DNA of 64,000 nt from contig NZ_CP085302.1 in assembly GCF_020700235.1 (NCBI RefSeq), positions 248,001 to 312,000 on the forward strand. The letters run 5' to 3'. The translations under genes and the position numbers were made by a program. Position 1 is the stretch's first letter, and every line of letters begins with the position of its first letter. The notes below the pieces were generated by a model, which had not been told where the DNA came from, did no database searches, and was given only the letters and a program-made list of their open reading frames with translations. This DNA is from Haladaptatus pallidirubidus (lineage in GTDB: Archaea; Halobacteriota; Halobacteria; Halobacteriales; Haladaptataceae). Below, piece by piece: positions 56,438 to 63,323 of this stretch.

Positions 56438-56770
56438 ATGACCGCGGCACACCAGAACAACTCGTGGTTTCGACTGATCGTCGTCATACTGGCTGTCATC
56501 TTGTTCGCGCCGATGCTGATGATGGTGTTCGCGTTCCCGATGATGGGTGGCTGGATGATGGGGCCGGGATACGGCGGTCAAGCGCCAGTCTGGGGCTGGG
56601 TGATGATGCTTGTCTCGCTATTGGTCGTGCTTGCACTCGGGTACGTCCTCTACCGCGCGCTCGCTGGCGGTGATGCAGCGCTCGAAGAACTGCGACTCGC
56701 CTACGCCCGCGGCGACATCTCCGAAGAAGAGTTCGATACGCGCCGGGAACGTCTCCGACGCGAACAATAG
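56438..56770 (+). CDS. SHOCT-domain membrane protein
   Basis: 110 aa from ATG 56438. Two helices (WFRLIVVILAVILFAPMLMM; VWGWVMMLVSLLVVLALGYV) with a Met-rich loop (FPMMGGWMMGPGYGG), then a C-terminal SHOCT domain (LEELRLAYARGDISEEEFDT, RRERLRRE). SHOCT is a short oligomerisation-type domain. Met-rich loop fits a metal island. Haloarchaeal proteins of this layout are often near copper genes, but function is not established. Confidence 0.8.
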   Translation: MTAAHQNNSWFRLIVVILAVILFAPMLMMVFAFPMMGGWMMGPGYGGQAPVWGWVMMLVSLLVVLALGYVLYRALAGGDAALEELRLAYARGDISEEEFDTRRERLRREQ

Positions 56771-56793
56771 CGGCGACGACTCGCATCGTCCAG

Positions 56794-57010
56794 TTATTCG
56801 GCGACCAAGAGGTGCGTCAGGACGACGATCAACAGCGTCTGGTTAGCTTTGTCGAATAAACCGTAACTCTGGAAGTGTGGCATGCCGCTTGCCTACCAGC
56901 GGACAAGTTGCGCCGTGACGTACAGAATGTCGCCCATGTAGAGAAGTCGTCGGTTCACGTCGAGGAAGAGCAAGACGACTGAGCCGGTGGAGGGCGAGGA
57001 GTTCGCGTGG
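56794..57010 (-). pseudogene. Small membrane protein remnant with in-frame stop
   Basis: The minus-strand frame ending at TAA 56794-56796 reads SGMPHFQSYGLFDKANQTL, then LIVVLTHLLVAE. Upstream it is interrupted by TAG at 56893-56895 and continues in the same frame as VLLFLDVNRRLLYMGDILY and VTAQLVRW. The whole looks like one small membrane protein with a single nonsense change (Tyr or Trp to TAG). No start is evident. The short frame from ATG 56883 could still be read, but it would be only 29 residues. Confidence 0.5.
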
Positions 57011-57141
57011 ACAACAATCCTCACACACGGTCACAGATGATTGTAATCGGAATAAAGCATTTCGGGTTTTCTTTCTGGCTGAAAAGGCCTTCGAATCGCT
57101 TAGTTTTGAAACCTCGAATTTATCGACCGATGATGCACGGA

Positions 57142-57162
57142 TTCGAAGCCGAAACGAGAAAA
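57142..57162 (+). promoter_or_regulatory. Copper-island promoter element, copZ
   Basis: TTCGAAGCCGAAACGAGAAA with two more A; its end is 26 nt before the copZ ATG (57188). Same element and distance as before both DUF326 genes. Confidence 0.55.
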
Positions 57163-57187
57163 AGACGTTCGCCCGTATTATCGCGGT

Positions 57188-57385
57188 ATGACGACCGAGC
57201 TTACCGTCGAAGGGATGAGCTGTAGCGGATGCGAACAGACAGTCGAATCGACACTCGAAGAATTAGACGACGTTGAGAACGCCGCCGCAGATAACGAGTC
57301 CAACCAGGTCAGGGTTAGCGGAAACGCAGACACAGATACCATTGCACAAGCCATCGAGAACGCAGGGTATACCGTGAAACGCTAA
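57188..57385 (+). CDS. copZ: Copper chaperone CopZ (heavy-metal-associated domain)
   Basis: 65 aa single HMA domain: LTVEGMSCSGCEQTVESTLE with the Cu(I)-binding CSGC, then VENAAADNESNQVRVSG and AIENAGYTVKR. Cytoplasmic carrier that hands Cu(I) to a P-type ATPase or a regulator. Its upstream element is shared with the two DUF326 genes. The regulator gene with the TRASH domain begins 76 nt downstream on the same strand, a pair found in several archaea. Confidence 0.92.
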   Translation: MTTELTVEGMSCSGCEQTVESTLEELDDVENAAADNESNQVRVSGNADTDTIAQAIENAGYTVKR

Positions 57386-57461
57386 CCATGAAATATCACA
57401 CTGTTCCAAAGAAGCGACAAGCAATTGTACGAATTACCCCGAACCTCTCCCGATCTCATTA

Positions 57462-58061
57462 ATGACCGAATTGGACTCCACCGATATTGAAATCCTGCAA
57501 TTGTTGCTTGAAGACGCCCGTCGCCCGTATCGGGAGATTGCCGGCGTCGTCGGTCTGTCACCCCCGTCGGTGTCTAACCGGGTCGAACGACTCCAAGACC
57601 TCGGTATCGTTCGACGATTTACCGTCGAGATGGATCAAACTCAGCTTTCGAGAGCCGACGAACTGCTGCTGGTTCTCGACGTTCAAGCCAGTAAGGCAGA
57701 GAATATCCGGTCACAGTTGGTATCCATCGAAGGTGTCGAACACGTGTTTCAGACGGTCGAATCGCGTATCATAGCTAAAGTGATTCTCGACACGTCGGAA
57801 GTTCACGAGTTGTTCACCGACATCTTAGACGAGGCGGCAGTCGAGGACTACGAGGTCGAATCGGTGCTACACTCGTCGTGGCAACCAGCGCTCCGGAGCG
57901 GCGACGTTGGCATCCAATGTTCAATCTGTGGAAACCAGGTCAGTGGCGACGGTGAGACGGTCGAAGTCGATTCCGGCGACACGTATCATGTCTGTTGCTC
58001 GTCTTGTGCAGAAGAGATCGTTGAACAGTACGAATCACTGCAGGAAGCTGCCGACGAGTAA
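57462..58061 (+). CDS. Lrp/AsnC-type regulator with C-terminal TRASH metal-sensing domain
   Basis: 199 aa. N-terminal AsnC winged helix (LDSTDIEILQLLLEDARRPY; VVGLSPPSVSNRVERLQDL), a central region that replaces the usual RAM domain (LLLVLDVQASKAENIRSQL), and a C-terminal TRASH domain with four Cys in two pairs (CSICGNQVSG; HVCCSSCAEEIVEQY). TRASH binds metals, so this is a metal-responsive regulator, most likely copper, as in other archaeal CopR-type proteins. It is the candidate that reads the shared AGCC-GAAAC element before copZ and the DUF326 genes. Confidence 0.9.
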   Translation: MTELDSTDIEILQLLLEDARRPYREIAGVVGLSPPSVSNRVERLQDLGIVRRFTVEMDQTQLSRADELLLVLDVQASKAENIRSQLVSIEGVEHVFQTVESRIIAKVILDTSEVHELFTDILDEAAVEDYEVESVLHSSWQPALRSGDVGIQCSICGNQVSGDGETVEVDSGDTYHVCCSSCAEEIVEQYESLQEAADE

Positions 58062-58427
58062 TAGCTTCACGCTTTTTGTCTCCTCATCAGTTCGTGTATC
58101 TGCGATACGCCTCATAGGGGCGAGGATTTTGAGCGGAAACGCGAGGACGCCGAAGAGAGTCAGTTCATGCTTCGAAGTGGACACACCGCGGTATAAACGA
58201 TGGAAATCAACGTCGCCGTTAACAAACCACCGAATATCTGTCCGCGGATTTCGGTTTGTAAACCTCCGGTCGGACTGCTTACTCCATGAAGGATGAAAAT
58301 TCTCCACCGAGGCGAGTTTCGTTCCACGGTTTACGATCAATCTCGAGATTTGGCGCTCGTCGGTTGCGAATACGGCATCTCCACGAACCCGTCGACGGTC
58401 TGGATTACAGTCGCTGTTCCTTTACAA

Positions 58428-58449
58428 TCGAAGCCACAATCCCGGAAAA
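58428..58449 (+). promoter_or_regulatory. Copper-island promoter element, DUF326 gene 2
   Basis: TCGAAGCCACAATCCCGGAA then AA, ending 26 nt before ATG 58475. With TTTACA seven bases upstream, as in copy 1 (49714). The match to copy 1 continues through the following bases up to the start. Confidence 0.55.
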
Positions 58450-58474
58450 GCAGCACCCCATAGTAATGGATGCA

Positions 58475-58828
58475 ATGTCGCTTTCAGACACCGTCTCCGA
58501 AATCGATCATCTGAGCGAAGAACAGCGCGACTGCATCGAAATCTGTACCGAGGCCGCCGAAACCTGCGAGTGGTGTGCCGACGCGTGTGCCGACCACGGC
58601 GAAGACATGGCCGAGTGCATCCGCCTCTGCCGTGACGTCGCGGACGTCGCGTCGCTGCACGCACGGTTCATGGCCCGCGATTCGGACTACAGCAACCAGC
58701 TGGGTGAGCTGTGTGCCGATGTCTGTGAGGCGTGTGCCGACGAATGCGAGCAACACGACCACGACCACTGCCAACTCTGTGCGGACGTTCTCAGCGAGTG
58801 CGCCGAGAGCTGCCGCAGCATGCATTAA
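58475..58828 (+). CDS. DUF326 four-helix Cys-rich copper-storage-like protein 2
   Basis: 117 aa, close paralogue of 49768-50124: SEIDHLSEEQRDCIEICTEA, ETCEWCADACADHGEDMAEC, LCADVCEACADECEQHDHDH and CQLCADVLSECAESC. Same Cys pattern, extra His. Start ATG 58475 (MSLSDTV) aligned to copy 1; ATG 58466 is also in frame. Cytoplasmic, predicted to store Cu(I). Follows the TRASH regulator by about 410 nt, a gap that contains no gene apart from the promoter element. Confidence 0.88.
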   Translation: MSLSDTVSEIDHLSEEQRDCIEICTEAAETCEWCADACADHGEDMAECIRLCRDVADVASLHARFMARDSDYSNQLGELCADVCEACADECEQHDHDHCQLCADVLSECAESCRSMH

Positions 58829-58896
58829 TCACGCGGAGCCAGCCGAGCGACGAACGTCCGAATTCGAACACCGTTTTTTCGCGTCAAATATGAGAT

Positions 58897-59457
58897 TCAG
58901 CCGAGAACGTATTCCAACTGAGGGTATCGGTCGAGCAAGGCTTGTCCATCAATTTCGTACTGTTCAACGATGGCGTCGAGACCGAGAATACGACCAGCAC
59001 CGAACGCAGCGACCGAGAGGAACACCAGCAGGTACATGAAATCAGCGTTGATAAACCCGTGTTCGAGGTCCCAGTTGCCGAAATAGAACATGAGCATCAG
59101 GAAGGCACCGAAGAACGCCGCGAGACGGGTCAGAAGTCCGACCATCAAGCCGAGGCCGATAGCCAGTTCTCCCCACGGAACAGCGACGTTCACAAAATCG
59201 ACGAACCACGGCGTCTTCCCCATCCACAGGAACAGCCCTGCAAGGGGGTTCCCGTTCGTCGCGGCGACGTTTACGAGGTAGCTCTGTGCGTCGAATCCGG
59301 CAAAAATCTTCTCAATGCCCGTGTAGAAGAACGCGAAGCCGATGACGAGGCGAAGTGCGAGAACGAACCACGCACTCAGCGAGTGGGCACGTCCTTCGAC
59401 AGTAACGCCAGCAATCGTAGACCGGAACTCGTTGTACCGTGGTTGCGTATCAACCAT
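58897..59457 (-). CDS. DoxX family membrane protein
   Basis: 186 aa from ATG 59457, four membrane helices, with the DoxX signature around LALRLVIGFAFFYTGIEKI and the second-helix motif VPWGELAIGLGLMVGLLTRL. DoxX proteins are often tied to quinol or thiosulfate oxidation, or to redox stress. The basis of a metal link here is only location. Convergent with the second DUF326 gene. Confidence 0.85.
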   Translation of the reverse strand: MVDTQPRYNEFRSTIAGVTVEGRAHSLSAWFVLALRLVIGFAFFYTGIEKIFAGFDAQSYLVNVAATNGNPLAGLFLWMGKTPWFVDFVNVAVPWGELAIGLGLMVGLLTRLAAFFGAFLMLMFYFGNWDLEHGFINADFMYLLVFLSVAAFGAGRILGLDAIVEQYEIDGQALLDRYPQLEYVLG

Positions 59458-59516
59458 TGCCAATACCTCTGGAGTACAGTAGTCTTGCAAGGAGTGTATA
59501 ACTACCGTCGCACAGG

Positions 59517-59570
59517 GTGAACCGCCCCGAGGTCACGACCCGAGGCATTTGGCCTGCTCCGCCTGTAGAG
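59517..59570 (+). repeat. Dispersed 54-nt element, copy 2
   Basis: Same two blocks as at 9037-9090: GTGAACCG at the left and CCTGCTCCGCCTGTAGAG at the right, with a GC-rich middle (CCCGAGG present twice as a direct repeat where copy 1 has a hairpin). Lies upstream of DoxX and at the end of permease 2. Confidence 0.4.
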
Positions 59571-59590
59571 ATACAACCGGGATGTACCGT

Positions 59591-60994
59591 TCAATGATGT
59601 TCGTGGCTTTGAGAAGATCCCGCGCCAGAATTCTGTGGCTGTAGATGCGAGAACTCGGCTGGGTTGCGCTCAAACGACTGCTTACATCGATTCGAGCAGA
59701 AGTAGTACGTTTCCCCATCGTGGGTAACACTCGGGCCGCTATCATCGATCCGCATCCCGCAGACTGGGTCCCGGTATTGGCCGGGTGCGCCGAGCCCCCG
59801 GCGGTAGACGTAGAAGAGGAACCCCGAGAGCGCGAACGCGACGACATTGAGATAGAACGTGTAGTTGAGTTCGAAATATGTCTGTTCGGTGGCCGTCTCC
59901 CCGCCAGCGAGGTTCGGTACGATACCCAGGGCAGTGAACAACTCCTCCATGAGAAACCCGGTGAACGCCATCGTGACGAAGAACACGCCGAGGATGTACA
60001 GCATTACCTTCCAGCCGTAATACTTGCGGTAAACGTTCAGCACTGGAATCGTGATGAGGTCGGCGTAGACGAACGCGATGACGCCCGCGAAGCTGATGCC
60101 GCCACCCCAGAGTGCGACCGCAAACGGAACGTTGCCGATGCTGCCGACGAAGCTGATGACGGCGATCGTCACACCCATGATTGCATTTTCGGCGCTCACG
60201 AGCAGGTTATCCCCCTGTAGAAAGAGACTGTTCCAAACCCACTGCGGGACGAAAACGATGACGAAGCCGGAGATGAGGAAACCTGCGACGACGTCTTTCC
60301 ATATCATCGACCACTCCTTGCGGTACTGATTCCCGAGTTTGTACCAGCCACCCCACGTCAACAGTTCCTCGCGCCAACCGCCACTACTGGCGGCCTCTTG
60401 TTGGTAGGTCTCCAGACAGCCAGCCGAACAGAATTTCAGCGTTTCACCGCCGTTGGTAACGAGTGAGTATTCGTCTTTTCCCTCCATTCCGCACGTCGGG
60501 TCCTCGGTGATACCGTGGTCGTGGTCGCGTTGATTCAGTTCCTCCCGAACGTCCTCGAAGAGGTTCTCCGGGAGCGTCAGGTGAACGATGAGAGCCATCA
60601 CCGCGATAAGAATGAGTCCTCCGAGGAGTTCCGCCAAGAGAAACTCCCAACCGAGAAGGATCAAGATCATCAAGCCGAGTTCGATGATGAGGTTCGTCGA
60701 TGCAAACATGAACGCGAGAACGTTGACCACGTGTGCCCCCTTCTTGAACAGTCCCTTCGCGATAGCGACGGCACCGAAGCTACAACCGCTACTGGCGGCA
60801 CCGAAGACGGTTGCCTTCGCGAGTCCGGCGAGATCATCGTCGCCGAGTAGGCGTGCCATCCGCTCTTTCGAGACGTAGACCTGCACAAGACTCGTAATCA
60901 TCAGCCCCATGGTGATCGCCCATGCAGCGGTCCAGAGGAAACCAATCCCGATTCGTAGCGATTCGAGGATTCCGTTGACGACAGTAGTCTCCAT
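59591..60994 (-). CDS. YraQ/DUF318-type permease with two YHS/TRASH metal-binding domains
   Basis: 467 aa from ATG 60994 (METTVVNGILESLRIGIGFL). Two four-helix halves with the family motifs SSGCSFGAVAIAKGLFKKGA and GSIGNVPFAVALWGGG. Between the halves is a YHS-like site (DPTCGMEGKDEYSLV; LKFCSAGCLETYQQEA) and at the C-terminus a second one (DPVCGMRIDDSGPSV; YYFCSNRCKQSFERNPAEF), then a His-rich end. YHS domains bind metal through paired Cys; a permease with them is likely a metal or metalloid exporter or a loading partner of the copper ATPase. Intact counterpart of the frameshifted gene at 48066-49396. Exact substrate unknown. Confidence 0.88.
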   Translation of the reverse strand: METTVVNGILESLRIGIGFLWTAAWAITMGLMITSLVQVYVSKERMARLLGDDDLAGLAKATVFGAASSGCSFGAVAIAKGLFKKGAHVVNVLAFMFASTNLIIELGLMILILLGWEFLLAELLGGLILIAVMALIVHLTLPENLFEDVREELNQRDHDHGITEDPTCGMEGKDEYSLVTNGGETLKFCSAGCLETYQQEAASSGGWREELLTWGGWYKLGNQYRKEWSMIWKDVVAGFLISGFVIVFVPQWVWNSLFLQGDNLLVSAENAIMGVTIAVISFVGSIGNVPFAVALWGGGISFAGVIAFVYADLITIPVLNVYRKYYGWKVMLYILGVFFVTMAFTGFLMEELFTALGIVPNLAGGETATEQTYFELNYTFYLNVVAFALSGFLFYVYRRGLGAPGQYRDPVCGMRIDDSGPSVTHDGETYYFCSNRCKQSFERNPAEFSHLQPQNSGAGSSQSHEHH

Positions 60995-61322
60995 ACATGG
61001 AGTATCACTGGCTTCGTTCTTCCTGGTTTCTCTTAAAAGTGTGATGTAAAAGGCAATCCACATAGCTGCTTTGTAAGATAATATCTAGCAAGACTGTCGA
61101 TGCTGCGAGTGTTCGGCCAGAACATTTCCTCGCGAGTGACTGAACCCATTACTCTACTCGATGCAACCATATTCATCTAGAAACATTTGTACTGGACTAT
61201 TACTTAGACCCGTTACTGCCTTTCATTTGGCTTCGAAGGGAGCAATGCCGAATCGGTGTTACGACGTGTGACTTCGAATATAAGCAAAAATGCAATTGAA
61301 CTAGCTTGACGTATCTTCACCC

Positions 61323-61598
61323 ATGAGCACCACGACTTCCAACCGCGGAGAGTATGAAATGGAAACCGCTCACGAAACGATAGAACTTGATGCGCTGGCA
61401 CACAGTGGCGCCGCAGCAGTCGTTTCTGCCGTCGTCATGTTCCTTCCCGGTGTATTCGGAGCGGTCAGCGTCTACGAGGGAGTGGTCGAGATGATGGAGC
61501 AGTGGCACCTCTTCTTTGAACCAACCGTCGTCGGGACGGTGGCGGGCATGATTGAAGCAGCTATCATTAGCTTCGTCTTCATTTACGCCTTTGCATAG
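61323..61598 (+). CDS. Small membrane protein
   Basis: 91 aa. A soluble N-terminal part (TTTSNRGEYEMETAHETIEL) and two helices (SGAAAVVSAVVMFLPGVFGA; TVAGMIEAAIISFVFIYAFA) around an EGVVEMMEQWHLFF loop. No family I can name. Possible TATA AATATAAG at 61277-61284, 42 nt upstream. It precedes the next gene by 150 nt on the same strand. Confidence 0.65.
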   Translation: MSTTTSNRGEYEMETAHETIELDALAHSGAAAVVSAVVMFLPGVFGAVSVYEGVVEMMEQWHLFFEPTVVGTVAGMIEAAIISFVFIYAFA

Positions 61599-61748
61599 CT
61601 GTACAACATGCTTGTTCGGTAAGATGAAACATGGATCACGTTCCAGATACATCACCGACATAGCGGAATCGACATCGACGCGACTCCAGGAGGAGGGACG
61701 AGTAGACTCGAAGAAACCGGTAAACCAGTGGCAATCGAAGGGTGGGCC

Positions 61749-62516
61749 ATGGAAGACCACACTAATCACGACGATACCGATTCTCCACGAGGCTACGGGT
61801 CAGGTGGACACGCTACGTTGGGGGGGTTATCAGTACACGCGGATGGATTTCGATTTGTACCGGTGACCACGCGCTTCAGTCCTGGTGAACCGTCAGACTG
61901 GAAGTTCCACATCGTCGCTCCAGATGGGACGATCAGAACCGAGTTCGATGAAGCACATGGGCAGCGGGGTCATCTGATCGTTGTCCGTCGAGACCTGACT
62001 CGATTCCAGCATCTCCATCCGACGCTCGAAAACGATGGAACGTGGCGTGTCGAAGCGTTCACTCTCCCTGACCCTGGCATCTACCGTGCATTTCTCGATC
62101 TGATGATCGACGGTCGACCGATAACACTTGGATTCGATATCTTCGCTCCAGGACCACTAGAAGTCGCGGCGCGCCCGGAAACCGCGCGCCACGCAACGAC
62201 CGCTGAATACCATGTCGAACTCTCGTCTGACGAGGTTTCAGCTGGTGAAACTACAGAGCTAACATTCGAAATACGCCGTAATGGCGACCACGTTTCACGG
62301 CTGGATTCGTATTTAGGTGCACTCGGCCATCTCGTCGCCCTTCGAGAAGGTGACCTCGCCTATCTGCATGTCCACCCCGAAGAGACAAGTCCAGACAGCG
62401 GCCGTGTCAAATTTGGTGCTAAATTCCCGACTCCTGGGAGGTACCGCCTGTTCCTTCAATCAAAACCCGAGGGAACCCTCATTATAACCCAACATGATGT
62501 CCGTATCGATAACTGA
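61749..62516 (+). CDS. Conserved metal-island protein, two beta-sandwich-like halves; signal sequence missing
   Basis: 255 aa from ATG 61749 (GTG 61728 also possible). Two beta-rich halves with parallel motifs: GHLIVVRRDLTRFQHLHPTL near residue 75, and GHLVALREGDLAYLHVHPEE near 205, each with clustered His that could bind a metal. Then PTPGRYRLFLQSKPEGTLI. Proteins of this kind sit next to heavy-metal ATPases and I expect them to be exported lipoproteins. Here the frame extends upstream to 61623 as plausible linker (SRLEETGKPVAIEGWAM) but ends in a TAA without a signal peptide or start, so the N-terminus is probably lost. Function unknown. Confidence 0.7.
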   Translation: MEDHTNHDDTDSPRGYGSGGHATLGGLSVHADGFRFVPVTTRFSPGEPSDWKFHIVAPDGTIRTEFDEAHGQRGHLIVVRRDLTRFQHLHPTLENDGTWRVEAFTLPDPGIYRAFLDLMIDGRPITLGFDIFAPGPLEVAARPETARHATTAEYHVELSSDEVSAGETTELTFEIRRNGDHVSRLDSYLGALGHLVALREGDLAYLHVHPEETSPDSGRVKFGAKFPTPGRYRLFLQSKPEGTLIITQHDVRIDN

Positions 62517-62690
62517 CAGCGATCATTCTGTTACGACTTCTAGATCAGAAGATTCGTCGTCAGATGGAGATGGAAGTTCGGCTCCGATTCAGGGTTCGGG
62601 CGATTACGAGTCGAGTGCAGACGACGAGCAAAGCTGCTGTTTGGTTTCATTCTTTTTTCAGCGGATTTGGAGAGTAGTGTTCGCGCATCG

Positions 62691-62730
62691 TTTCGTGGGA
62701 TACCCCCGTCTCCTGTGCACTTCCGCTTAG
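62691..62730. repeat. IS6-type element end
   Basis: TTTCGTGGGATACCCCCGTC, then TCCTGTGCACTTCCGCTTA. Near copy of the motif beside the dead IS6 transposase at 18371-18410. The rest of 62517-63050 shows no gene. Confidence 0.5.
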
Positions 62731-63050
62731 GGCTAAATGGGGAAGTGATCCACACACCACCACGTCCAGTGTAAAACCTCACTTGAAGGCCTATAAACGT
62801 TGAATTCGACTGTTTTGAAAAACATACATTGTATGTTGCTATATTAAATTCTTGGTTTCGAAGATGAGACTACGCAGGCAATAGCAACCCCAGAATGCAC
62901 GATTTGGGACAATCCATCCCTCTACAAGCGTCTCAAACTGAACCACAGACGCCGTCTCTAGTCATATTTCTAATGATTGGACGAATTAACGATGATTCGA
63001 ACCAGAGCTGCCGCTGCTCACCCAGCGTTCATTGCCTTGAAACAGGGTTC

Positions 63051-63260
63051 CTAGCCGATTCCAGTCCGCTTTAGCAGCGTGAGCACCGTATTCGCCGTCA
63101 CAACAGGTGACCGCTTGTACTCGCTAGTCAACTCGACCTGGACGAGTAAATCGACTGCACGACAGATCGAGTACAAGCGGCATGCGAATGCGAAGTAGTA
63201 GAATCGTAAAACGAAGTTCTTCGAGGTTGTGGCGGCCATGAGCCGCTTGATCGCTTTGTA
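63051..63260 (-). pseudogene. C-terminal fragment of a DDE transposase (ISH3/IS4-like)
   Basis: The minus-strand frame ending in TAG at 63051-63053 reads GYKAIKRLMAATTSKNFVL, RFYYFAFACRLYSICRAVD and LLVQVELTSEYKRSP. The pattern (KxIKRxMAxTTSKN with FFYFAFA) is that of the C-terminal part of haloarchaeal transposases. The N-terminal two thirds are missing, so it is a deletion remnant. Exact IS family not certain. Confidence 0.65.
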
Positions 63261-63323
63261 GCCACTTTCGTATTGTGTTCATCATATCTAAATCCGCGCC
63301 ACCATTCATTTCTAAGCTCGATG

